DNA of 36,023 nt from a virus. The position numbers were made by a program, and so were the translations under genes. Numbering within the stretch: position 1 is the stretch's first letter; every line of letters begins with the position of its first letter. The DNA is taken from positions 1 to 36,023 of IMG/VR virus record IMGVR_UViG_3300043313_000227. The stretch is one strand, 5' to 3'. Below the pieces are notes generated by a model. That model was given only the letters and a program-made list of their open reading frames with translations. It ran no database searches and had not been told where the DNA came from. Of this stretch, positions 21,697 through 30,198 are shown one piece after another.

Positions 21697-24600
21697 ATGG
21701 CAGACGCCGCCCTCGGGCGCGCCGTCCTCGAGCTCTCGACGGACGATAAGAAACTCGACGCCGGACTCGCGGACGTCCCGAAAAAAGTACAGAAGGTCGG
21801 CGAGTCCGTGAAGGGACTCGCCGGCCCGCTGTCCCAGGTGAACGGGCTCCTCGGGACGTTCGGCGTCGGTCTGTCCGTCGGCGCCGTCGTCGCGTTCGGC
21901 AAGTCGATCCTCGACATGGCCGATAACATCGTGAAGGTTCACGATCGAACCGGCCTCGCGACCGATGACGTTCAGCGGCTCCAGTACATCGCGGAGCAAT
22001 CCGGCAACTCCATAGACGATCTCGCCGGCTCGATCAGCAAGCTACAGGTCCGGCTCGCCGACGGCAAAGCGAAAGCGGGGATCGAGGCGCTCGGCCTCAA
22101 CTTCAAAAAGATCCGCGACGAATCTCCGTACGACGCGCTCGCCGAAGTCGCCGACGCCATAGGGAAGATCGAGAACCCGACGCTCCGCGCGCAACGCGCG
22201 GTACAGGTGTTCGGCAAAGCCGGAACGGAAATCCTCCCGACGCTCGTTTCCAATTTCAAGGAACTCGGCGCCGCGGCGCCCGTGATGAGCGAGGAGACGG
22301 TCCTCGCGCTCGACTCCGCCGGCGATGCGATCGCCAGGTTCGGATCGACGCTCAAGGTGTGGGCCGCGGAGTCCTACAACTACGCCCGCGGGTTTTTCGA
22401 CAAGCTCGTCGCGGAAGCGTACCGGATGGTGCAACGCCTGTACGAGAACGCCGCCGGCCTGGCGGCGCTCGCGGCGAAACTCCCCGGCGCGAGCAAGATC
22501 GGGATCGATCAGAAGCTCGTCGACTCGCTCAAGGAAAACGCGATCTGGTACGGCAACGTCGCAAAGGGGATGGATCAGACGACGGTCGCCGCGAAGAAAA
22601 CCGCGACGGCTGTCGGCGCGCTCCCGCCGATCCATGAGAAGGCAACCGGCGCCGCGAAAGCCCAGGCCGACGCGCTCGAGGACATCCGGCGCGCAGCGAT
22701 CCCGCTCACCGCCGCCCAGGAGGCGACCGCCGTCGCAAACGAGAAGCTCGGGATCTCGGCGTCGACGACGGCGAAGGCGCTCGGGATCTCCGCGGAGGCC
22801 GTGCAGCGGTACCTCGACGGACTCAAAAACGGCGAGCAGATCGCGGAGGTGTGGGCCGACGCACACGCGAAGATGCTCGACGTATCGAAGAAATTCGTTA
22901 CGGCCACCGTCGACAACTGGCAGGAGGGCCAGCGGAAGATCGCCGACGCGTCCTCGAAAGCGATTGTCGATCAGCTCCAGCAGGCCCAGTCGTACGAGCA
23001 GCGGCTCGCGGATCTCGGACGCTCCGGCGCCGAACTGCGGATCGTCACCATCGAGCGCGAGCGGGACGCGGAGATCGACGCGCTCAACGCGGCGAGCGAG
23101 CAGCGCGGCCCGATCTACCAGCGGGATCTCGCGGCGATCAAGGCGTACTACAAGAATCAACTCGACGTCGCGACGGGCACGTTCTCGACGATCGAGCAGC
23201 GGATGAGGGCCCAGGGCGTACTCACCCGCGAGGAGCTCGCCGCGAACGCCGACGCGGCGACTCGCGACTATGAGCAAATGCGCGACTCCGGTCTGTACTC
23301 CGCCGCGGAGATCCAGGCCGCTTTCGAGCGCATGAACGACGCGATTGAGAAGTCGAGCGGGAAGATCGTCAATTGGGGATCGGTGCTGTCCCAGGCCGCG
23401 GGGATCCTGGGGAACTCGTTCGGGTCCGGCGGCGCGATGGGCGCCGCGATCTCCGGTCTGTCCTCGGTCAGCAAAGCGATCGACGTCGCCGCGGCCTCGA
23501 CAAAGCAATGGGGCAACTCCGCCGGAGTCGCCGCTCCGCTGTTCTCGAGCAGCGCCACGGGCGCGCAAAAGGCGGCCGCCGCCGTCGCGACGGGCGCCAC
23601 GGTCGCCGCCGGCGCGATGGACGTTTGGGCGGCGACGAGCGAGAAAACCGGGAAGGCCGTCGGCGCCCTACACGGCGCCGTCGCGGGCGCGAAAGCCGGC
23701 GCCGCATTCGGGCCCTACGGCGTGGCGATCGGCGCCGTGGCGGGCGCCCTGGTCGGTCTAATCCGGAACCTGAACGCCGGCCGCGATGCCGTCGTGAAAT
23801 TCGCGCAGTCGTTCGACACGGCCGCCGCGGGTTCCGGGTTCGATGAGCTCCACGCGAAGCTCCTCAAGGTCGCGGGCGGCGAGCAGCTATGGATCGATCT
23901 CACGCAAAAGGTCGCGAAGGGCGACACGAAAGCGGCGGCCAAAGCCATCGAGGCGATCAACGCCGCCCTGGCCGATCAGGACAATTGGTTACAGCGGCTC
24001 CCGGGCGTGCTCGAGAAGTACGGGATCGCATGGACGGAGGCCGGAGTCGCCGTCAATCAGGCGCGCCTCGACGAAGTCGCGAAGCAACTGATCCAAGACT
24101 TCGCCGATCTCTCTCGCGCCGGCGTGTCGGTCGATGTCATCACGACGAAGATGAGCGACAGCGTGAACGCGTACATTCAGGACGCGATCCGCACCGGCAC
24201 GGAGATCCCGCCCGCGATGCGGCCGCTCCTCGAAAAGATGATCGAGCTCGGCACGCTCACCGACGAGAACGGGAACAAGATCACCGATCTCGAGGGCAGC
24301 GGGATCACGTTCGCGCAAACGATGACGGAGGGGTTCCAATCCGTCGTCTCGGCGATCAAGGAACTCACGCGCGCGCTCGGCGGCGTTCCCGCGGCGCTCG
24401 ACAAGATCCCAGGCAAAAAGACAATCGAATTTGAGGGGCGTAAAACCGGCGACTGGCCCGACGGCACGGAGGGCGACAACTCCGGCGGCGAGGACTCCGC
24501 GGTTCCCCGCGTGCCGATGGCGAAGGGCGGATCCGGGCGCGTGCTCCGGCCGACGCTGTTCTACTCGAAAGGCGATGAGGATTTCGCGTTCTCCGGCGAG

Positions 24601-24744
24601 GGGCGCTCGTTCGGTCTGAACAAGCTCGCATCGCGGCCCATCGAGATCACGAACGTTACCGAACTCGACGGGCGCGTCGTCGCGCGCAATCAGGTACGGC
24701 ACCTGCCGAACGAACTCGAGCGGGTCGGAATCCGGAGTCGATAG
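21697..24744 (+). CDS. Tail tape measure protein
   Basis: 1015 residues, the longest helical protein of the window. The N-terminus (ALGRAVLELSTDDKKLDAGL) and TGLATDDVQRLQYIAEQSGN (~88-107) are typical of tape measures, with long Ala/Gly-rich helices and an alternating hydrophobic stretch near residues 640-695 (AVGALHGAVAGAKAGAAFG, IGAVAGALVGLIRNL) that may insert in the host membrane. At the usual ~1.5 A per residue this predicts a tail of about 150 nm. Its place between chaperones and the distal tail protein is standard. Confidence 0.93.
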   Translation: MADAALGRAVLELSTDDKKLDAGLADVPKKVQKVGESVKGLAGPLSQVNGLLGTFGVGLSVGAVVAFGKSILDMADNIVKVHDRTGLATDDVQRLQYIAEQSGNSIDDLAGSISKLQVRLADGKAKAGIEALGLNFKKIRDESPYDALAEVADAIGKIENPTLRAQRAVQVFGKAGTEILPTLVSNFKELGAAAPVMSEETVLALDSAGDAIARFGSTLKVWAAESYNYARGFFDKLVAEAYRMVQRLYENAAGLAALAAKLPGASKIGIDQKLVDSLKENAIWYGNVAKGMDQTTVAAKKTATAVGALPPIHEKATGAAKAQADALEDIRRAAIPLTAAQEATAVANEKLGISASTTAKALGISAEAVQRYLDGLKNGEQIAEVWADAHAKMLDVSKKFVTATVDNWQEGQRKIADASSKAIVDQLQQAQSYEQRLADLGRSGAELRIVTIERERDAEIDALNAASEQRGPIYQRDLAAIKAYYKNQLDVATGTFSTIEQRMRAQGVLTREELAANADAATRDYEQMRDSGLYSAAEIQAAFERMNDAIEKSSGKIVNWGSVLSQAAGILGNSFGSGGAMGAAISGLSSVSKAIDVAAASTKQWGNSAGVAAPLFSSSATGAQKAAAAVATGATVAAGAMDVWAATSEKTGKAVGALHGAVAGAKAGAAFGPYGVAIGAVAGALVGLIRNLNAGRDAVVKFAQSFDTAAAGSGFDELHAKLLKVAGGEQLWIDLTQKVAKGDTKAAAKAIEAINAALADQDNWLQRLPGVLEKYGIAWTEAGVAVNQARLDEVAKQLIQDFADLSRAGVSVDVITTKMSDSVNAYIQDAIRTGTEIPPAMRPLLEKMIELGTLTDENGNKITDLEGSGITFAQTMTEGFQSVVSAIKELTRALGGVPAALDKIPGKKTIEFEGRKTGDWPDGTEGDNSGGEDSAVPRVPMAKGGSGRVLRPTLFYSKGDEDFAFSGEGRSFGLNKLASRPIEITNVTELDGRVVARNQVRHLPNELERVGIRSR

Positions 24745-24752
24745 GATCACCC

Positions 24753-27700
24753 ATGCCGCCGATTCTCCACACCTCGCGACTCGGGATCACGGAGCGGGTC
24801 GACGCGTCGTTTCCGTGCGACAGTACGACGCCGACGTCGTTCAATATCTACTCCAACAACTTCGGACCGTTCGGCGTGGTCGTCGCCGCGGTCGTGTCCG
24901 CGGGCACGCCGCCGCCCGGGCTGGAACCGTTTTTCTGTCAGATCGCTACGCAGTCGCGCGCGTGGATGGTCGGCACGCCGACGACGATCGGCGTCTATAC
25001 CTACACCGTCGATATCACCACGGCGGAAGCGACTCACGTGTTCGTCGACATCGTCCAGACGATCGCGTTCGTCGGGCCTCCGGCGGGACCGGGCGGCGTC
25101 GGCTGTTCCCTGATCACCATCACGCCGACGTCGCCGCTCGATGACGTGTTCGTCGGCGAACCGATCTCGATCCCGCTCACCGCGAGCGACGGCGCCGCGC
25201 CGTACGTGTGGGATCTCCCCGACGGCGAGGAACTCCCCGACGGGATCACGCTCGACGGCGCCGGCGTGCTCGAGGGCGCCGCGACCGTCGCGGGCGTCTA
25301 CACGTTCACGATCCGCGCGACGGACTCCGACGATTGTCCCGGCGTGATCTCGTACTCGCTCACGGTTGTCGAGCCTGACGCGATCATCGTGCATCCGGAC
25401 GATCCGACGCTCCCGCCTGGCGTCCGCGGCGAGCGGTACGAGCAGACGTTCACGGCGACCGGCGGGATCGGCGAACCCTACGAATTCACGATCAGCGATG
25501 GCGAACTCCCGGCGGGCCTGGCGCTCGACGGCGACGGGTTCCTGGGCGGATTGCTGGCCGTCGCCGGTTTGTTCGTGTTCACCGTGCGGGCGACCGACGG
25601 CGCCGACAATTTCGGCGAGCGCGAGTACACGCTGATCGTGAGCGGACTCCGGATCATGATCGCCGGCGAGGACGTGACGATCGAGGTGTCCGACGCGGAT
25701 CTCGAGCTCGGTCTGAACCGCCAGGCAACCGGGAGCCTCCAGATCGGCGACGGGTATATTCCCGCCAGGGCGGCCGACGTGCTCATCTACCGGCGCGACG
25801 GCGTAACGCCGATCTTCGGCGGCCTCGTGCTCGTGCGATCCATCGACGGAATGACGCCGTCGAGTCCGGCGAACAAGGCGGCCCTCGATCTGGTCGACTA
25901 CTCGGTTTTTTTCGAGGACGCGGATCCGATCTCCATCGTCACGACGGCGCCGCAATATCTCGAGGATCTGATCGCGGAGATCGTCGCTCAGGCGCTCGCC
26001 ATCTACGGGATCACGTACGACGCGGCGCCGACAGGGCAGACGGTTCCCCCGATCGCCTGGGTCGCGATCACCGTTCCCGACGCGTTCAAGCGGATCAACG
26101 ATGCTACCGGCGTCGTGATCACCGTCGATCCGATCAAGGGACTCAAGGTGTTCGTCCCGCTCGACTCGCCGGCACCCGCGACGATCACCGACGCGAACCT
26201 GAACTCGTTCGATCTCAAGTGGCGGGATCCGTCCGGCCTCCCGAAGAACACCGTAGATCTCACGTGCGGCCCGACGGGGAACGGGATCGCGACGCAGCAA
26301 TGGGAATCCGACGGGTACGAAAGCTCCTGGGAGGTCGATATCCAGGCCGTGATCGGCGATGCGTTCCCCGCCAGGCGGGCGAACGCGTATCTCTCGCCGG
26401 TCGATGCGACCAATTTCAGCGACGGCGACACCATCGGCGCCGGCGCCTCGACGTACACGTTCCGGACGGCGCTCGTCGGCGACGTCGCCGGCGAGGTGCT
26501 CATCGGCGCGACGGTCATCGACTCAATCGGAAACCTGAACGCGGCGATCAACCTGGCGGGCGGCGGGAACTACGCGCCATCGACCGCGGCGAACGCCGAT
26601 GTTTCGAGTTTCCTCCGGTACCCGGATCAACTCACGGTCGAGGCGCTCGTCGCCGGCGCCGCGGGCAACGCGATCACTGTCACGAGCTCGCACGAGGCGA
26701 TCGCGTTCTGGTACGGCGAGGGCGGGATCCCGCGCGGAACGCTGCAACTCGGATCCGACGCGACGGGCGCCGCCGGATGGACGCAAGGCTACATCCTCGA
26801 GAACGGCACCGTCGCGAGGTCGCTCGGCCCTCCTGGGGATCCGACCGCGTTCTATTTTTGGGACGTCACCGACGGGCGCGGGACCGTCTCGCTCGGCAAC
26901 GGCACGCAACCGCCGCAGTACACGACGCTCGAGCTCAAGTACCTCGCCGTGTTCCCGTTCCACGCCAGGGTACCGGCGAGCCTCCCGCCTGGCACGGCGC
27001 CGCGGACGTTCCGCGAGGATCACCCGGAGATCATCGAATACGCCGCGGGGATCGCGCTCGCGACTCAGATCCTCATCCGCGAAAGCTCCGACCGGCGCGA
27101 GCTCGAGGTGTTCACCGACGTCGAGGGGTTCCTCCCCGGCCAGGCGCTCGAGGTCGATACGACGTACCGCGGCGGGATCGATGCGACGTTCCTCGTCGCG
27201 ACCGTGCGGATCAAACTCGTGAACGCCGAACTGTGGGAGTACTCGGCGACGTGTCAGCAGACCGACGAATACGCCGGCTCGTACGTCGATCAGTGGAAGG
27301 CGCTCACCTCCGGCGGCGGCGGCGGCGCCGCGGCGCAACCGGGCACGCTCGACACCGGAGGCGCGACGATCTCGGGCGACATCTACAGCGACGGCCGTCA
27401 GTCGTTCCGCGCCGATCAGTCGATGGGCGGGCACAAGCTCCGATTCGTCGATGATCCCACGGAGGATCAGGACGCGGCGACGAAGGCGTACGTCGATACC
27501 GTTCCGGGCGTCATCCGCGCCGACGGCTCAGTCGATTTCACGGCGCCGCAATCCATGGGCGGGAACGCGCTCACCGACGTCGAGGATCCGACGAGCGCCC
27601 AGGACGCCGCGACGAAAGCGTACGTCGATGCGAGCGCCGGCGGGAGCGCGGGCGATCGCGGGTTCTTCGGCGTCGGCGGCGGCGCCGCGATCCTCGCCGC

Positions 27701-28778
27701 GGGGCCGATGCTTGTGAAACCGTCGGGAACGACGCTCACGTTCATCGTCGGGATCGGCGCCATCGGCACGGGCGATGCGCTCGTGCTCGCGAACGTGCAA
27801 CTTACCGATCTCACCCTCGACGACGCGCGCGCCGTGATCAATCGCTCGCTCGTCTCGTTCGGAGGACAACACCTGTTCGGCCTCGTTCACATCACGGGAC
27901 TGATCACCGGCAAGGAATACGTCGCAACGCTCCAGTACGCCGCCAGGGTCAACGCCGCGGCGTTCGGCGGAGGCCCGGGCCCAGGCCAGCCTTTCCTCGT
28001 GTGTCTCGACATGGTTACGGCCGCTTTCGCCGCGTCGCTCGAGACGGCGGAGGCGTCGAGCTCCGGGTCCATGGCTGATCTCGCGACCGCGGGACCGTCC
28101 GTGAACCCGACACTCGCGAGCGATGCCGTCGTCGCCGTGATCGCGGGCGATTCGGAAAACCGCGTTCAGACCGGAACCTCCTCGCTCGGCATCCTCGTAT
28201 CGGGCGCGAACACGCTCGCGGCCGTCTCGTTCGTCAACCAATCGACGAGCGGCGCGCAGAACATCGCGCTCCAGGGCGGGCTCATGCTGTCCCGCCTGGC
28301 GTCGGGCGCGACGACGTTCAAGCTCCAGTACGCGAGCGACGGCGGGAGCAACACGCGGTACGCCCGATGGATCGCCGTGCTCCTGGGGATCTTCGGCGAC
28401 ACGCCGATCACGTTCGGGATCTCTCAGGTGCTCACCGCAGAGACGCGCGCGAGCTCGGCGTACGGCGCGCTCACGACCGCCGACTCCGTCACGCTCACGA
28501 CGGGTACATCCGTGCTCGTACTGTTCTCCGTGAACACGGCCGGCTCCGGCGTGATCGACGTGTCGGTCGCCGTCGACGTGTCGGGCGCGACAACGATCGC
28601 CGCGGCGGATGGCGTCAACAATGCGAAGGCGATCACGGCCACCTCGACGTACCACGTCGGCCGCGGCGTCGTGATGACGGTCAACGCGGGATCGAATACG
28701 TTCGCGCTCCGCTACAAAGCGAGCACCGGGACGGGCACGTTCTCCGGGCGCGTGCTCGCCGTGATCCGCCTGAACTGA
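24753..28778 (+). CDS. Large distal tail/fibre protein with Ig-like and hub-like regions
   Basis: 1341 residues. Residues ~120-295 hold two putative-Ig repeats (LPDGITLDGAGVLEGA and LPAGLALDGDGFLGG, each followed by TFTIRATD or VFTVRATD). Residues ~300-560 resemble a baseplate-hub region (SGLRIMIAGEDVTIEV...FGGLVLVRSIDG). From ~890 there are two fibre repeats of QDAATKAYVD (about 905 and 949), preceded by MGGHKL and MGGNAL, typical of tail fibres. The last ~380 residues are beta-rich with no recognised enzyme. It probably links the tail tip to receptor binding. Hub and fibre are often separate genes, so the combination is notable. A T7 run occurs near 25906-25912. Confidence 0.75.
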   Translation: MPPILHTSRLGITERVDASFPCDSTTPTSFNIYSNNFGPFGVVVAAVVSAGTPPPGLEPFFCQIATQSRAWMVGTPTTIGVYTYTVDITTAEATHVFVDIVQTIAFVGPPAGPGGVGCSLITITPTSPLDDVFVGEPISIPLTASDGAAPYVWDLPDGEELPDGITLDGAGVLEGAATVAGVYTFTIRATDSDDCPGVISYSLTVVEPDAIIVHPDDPTLPPGVRGERYEQTFTATGGIGEPYEFTISDGELPAGLALDGDGFLGGLLAVAGLFVFTVRATDGADNFGEREYTLIVSGLRIMIAGEDVTIEVSDADLELGLNRQATGSLQIGDGYIPARAADVLIYRRDGVTPIFGGLVLVRSIDGMTPSSPANKAALDLVDYSVFFEDADPISIVTTAPQYLEDLIAEIVAQALAIYGITYDAAPTGQTVPPIAWVAITVPDAFKRINDATGVVITVDPIKGLKVFVPLDSPAPATITDANLNSFDLKWRDPSGLPKNTVDLTCGPTGNGIATQQWESDGYESSWEVDIQAVIGDAFPARRANAYLSPVDATNFSDGDTIGAGASTYTFRTALVGDVAGEVLIGATVIDSIGNLNAAINLAGGGNYAPSTAANADVSSFLRYPDQLTVEALVAGAAGNAITVTSSHEAIAFWYGEGGIPRGTLQLGSDATGAAGWTQGYILENGTVARSLGPPGDPTAFYFWDVTDGRGTVSLGNGTQPPQYTTLELKYLAVFPFHARVPASLPPGTAPRTFREDHPEIIEYAAGIALATQILIRESSDRRELEVFTDVEGFLPGQALEVDTTYRGGIDATFLVATVRIKLVNAELWEYSATCQQTDEYAGSYVDQWKALTSGGGGGAAAQPGTLDTGGATISGDIYSDGRQSFRADQSMGGHKLRFVDDPTEDQDAATKAYVDTVPGVIRADGSVDFTAPQSMGGNALTDVEDPTSAQDAATKAYVDASAGGSAGDRGFFGVGGGAAILAAGPMLVKPSGTTLTFIVGIGAIGTGDALVLANVQLTDLTLDDARAVINRSLVSFGGQHLFGLVHITGLITGKEYVATLQYAARVNAAAFGGGPGPGQPFLVCLDMVTAAFAASLETAEASSSGSMADLATAGPSVNPTLASDAVVAVIAGDSENRVQTGTSSLGILVSGANTLAAVSFVNQSTSGAQNIALQGGLMLSRLASGATTFKLQYASDGGSNTRYARWIAVLLGIFGDTPITFGISQVLTAETRASSAYGALTTADSVTLTTGTSVLVLFSVNTAGSGVIDVSVAVDVSGATTIAAADGVNNAKAITATSTYHVGRGVVMTVNAGSNTFALRYKASTGTGTFSGRVLAVIRLN

Positions 28779-28784
28779 CGCCGC

Positions 28785-28790
28785 TATAAT
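28785..28790 (+). promoter_or_regulatory. Candidate promoter -10 (TATAAT) before the lysis genes
   Basis: A perfect TATAAT at 28785-28790 in the 28-bp gap after the tail gene. No good -35 was found at 16-18 bp. GAGGGA at 28796-28801 is the ribosome site for ATG 28807, so a transcript would begin close to it. Confidence 0.45.
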
Positions 28791-28806
28791 CACGCGAGGG
28801 ATCTGA

Positions 28807-29148
28807 ATGGGAATCGACGAGGCAGCGAAGATCGCGAACACTCTCGGCGGCGTCAGTTTCGCGACGCTCCTCGTGATCGTGCTCATCGGGAACAAGATCC
28901 GGATCTGGCGATGGGGTCAGGATTTCGTCGAGCAGGAGGCGCGACACGTCGCCGCCCTGGCCGACTGTACCGAACGCGCCGCCGCCGAACACGCGATCCT
29001 GAGCGAGCAGATCGTTTTCTGGCGCCAGGTCGCGCTCCGGAATACCGGCATCCTCGAAACTCAGACGGAGCAACTGATGACCGTCGCGACGCAGGTCGGC
29101 GCCGTCAATCGGAAGCTCCTCGCCGGCGGGAACTCCGGCCGCCCGTGA
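28807..29148 (+). CDS. Membrane-anchored small protein, possible holin-like
   Basis: 113 residues. Residues ~15-30 (GVSFATLLVIVLIGNKI) are a single hydrophobic span near the N-terminus, followed by a long soluble helix (~40-100) with coiled-coil character. It lies three genes before the lytic transglycosylase, so a role in lysis (holin or release accessory) is reasonable, but the one-span N-anchored topology is not diagnostic. GAGGGA ribosome site and a TATAAT just upstream suggest independent expression. Confidence 0.55.
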   Translation: MGIDEAAKIANTLGGVSFATLLVIVLIGNKIRIWRWGQDFVEQEARHVAALADCTERAAAEHAILSEQIVFWRQVALRNTGILETQTEQLMTVATQVGAVNRKLLAGGNSGRP

Positions 29149-29399
29149 GCGCCCTCCTCCGACTCCTCCCCGGGTTCGCGTACTACATCGAAGGCATTCC
29201 GCCGGAGAAGTGGGACGTCGGACACCCGCGTTTCGGCAAGCCTCGAGCGATTGCCGGCCGGTACCTCGGCGCCGTTCAGGGGCGCCGCGAGTGGCATGTT
29301 TTCGAGATCTGGATCAACGATCGCGAGGAGGGCGCGATCATCCTAAACCGAACAGATCTCGAGTCGCTCACAGTGCAAAGATTGGTCGACGATCTATGA
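29145..29399 (+). CDS. Hypothetical protein (84 aa)
   Basis: 84 residues from GTG 29145 (GTGA overlap). Starts SALLRLLPGFAYYIEG, then a beta-rich middle RYLGAVQGRREWHVFEIWI and an acidic end. No Cys, no clear signal peptide. Between two small genes of the lysis region. No family recognised. Confidence 0.55.
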   Translation: MSALLRLLPGFAYYIEGIPPEKWDVGHPRFGKPRAIAGRYLGAVQGRREWHVFEIWINDREEGAIILNRTDLESLTVQRLVDDL

Positions 29400-29599
29400 A
29401 ATTCCTCCGCTGGATCTTCACGAGGTGTCCAATGCTCCCGAACACGAACGGCCACGGCGACCGGCGCAAAGTCTCCCCGGAGGGCCGCGAGCGATACGAG
29501 GAATTCACCCGGGAACGCGCCGACGTCGAGGAGCGGCTCCGGCTCGTCGACGTTCAGGCCAAAGTGATCGAGCACGTCACGAACCCGGCCAGGCAGTAG
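29396..29599 (+). CDS. Small hypothetical protein (67 aa)
   Basis: 67 residues from ATG 29396 (ATGA overlap). MKFLRWIFTRCPMLPN is followed by a charged helix (RERYEEFTRERADVEERL). The short hydrophobic start and charged helix could make a small membrane-associated or spanin-like protein, but there is no lipobox. Ends 10 nt before the lytic transglycosylase. Confidence 0.5.
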   Translation: MKFLRWIFTRCPMLPNTNGHGDRRKVSPEGRERYEEFTRERADVEERLRLVDVQAKVIEHVTNPARQ

Positions 29600-29609
29600 G
29601 ATCAACGCC

Positions 29610-30182
29610 ATGAGGTACAGCGAGGAGATCACCGCGGCCGCCAGGATCCACGGCGGGATCGATCCGCCGCTCGTCGAGGCGATCATCGGTCAGGAGTCCG
29701 ACGGCGAGACGGACGCGTTCAACCCGGAACCGAAGTACCGCTATTTCTGGAACGTGCGAACGGGCGCACCGTTCCGCGCCGTGTCCGACGTCGAGGTCGC
29801 CGCCAAGTTTCCCCCGAAGGATTTCCCGACGCTCGCCGGCGATCCCGATCAGGAATGGTGGAGTCAGCAAGCCTCATGGGGCCTGATGCAACTCATGGGC
29901 GCCGTCGCGCGCGAGCACGGGTTCCGCGGGAAGTACCTCACCCGGCTCTGTTCCGATCCCGCCCTGAATATCGATCTCGGCTGTCAGCACCTCGCGGGGC
30001 ACCTGGCGTGGGCCTCCCGGCTTTACGTCGGCCTCGAGGCGGGTCGCGCCGCCGCCGTGACGCGGAGCGCCCTCGCCGCCTACAATGGCGGCCGCGGGGG
30101 GAACGCGCCGACGGGTCCGATCCGCAATCGCGAGTACGCCGACGAGGTGCTCGCCCGGTACCGTAAAATCCGCGGCTCGTAA
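29610..30182 (+). CDS. Lytic transglycosylase, probable endolysin
   Basis: 190 residues with the SLT-type transglycosylase signature: VEAIIGQES with catalytic Glu 29, SWGLMQLMG (~90-98) and SALAAYNGGRGG (~147-158). These enzymes cleave the glycan backbone of peptidoglycan without hydrolysis. A virion-associated role is possible, but the position after the tail gene and next to a membrane-anchored small protein suits an endolysin. No signal peptide or SAR helix is seen, so release would need a holin. Confidence 0.85.
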   Translation: MRYSEEITAAARIHGGIDPPLVEAIIGQESDGETDAFNPEPKYRYFWNVRTGAPFRAVSDVEVAAKFPPKDFPTLAGDPDQEWWSQQASWGLMQLMGAVAREHGFRGKYLTRLCSDPALNIDLGCQHLAGHLAWASRLYVGLEAGRAAAVTRSALAAYNGGRGGNAPTGPIRNREYADEVLARYRKIRGS

Positions 30183-30198
30183 ATCAGAAGGGGGCCAC

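Noticed and set aside
27462-27629. Repeated AYVD-coding segments as a possible CRISPR or tandem DNA repeat
   Set aside because: Only two diverged copies, in frame, encoding a standard tail-fibre motif; they reflect protein repeats.
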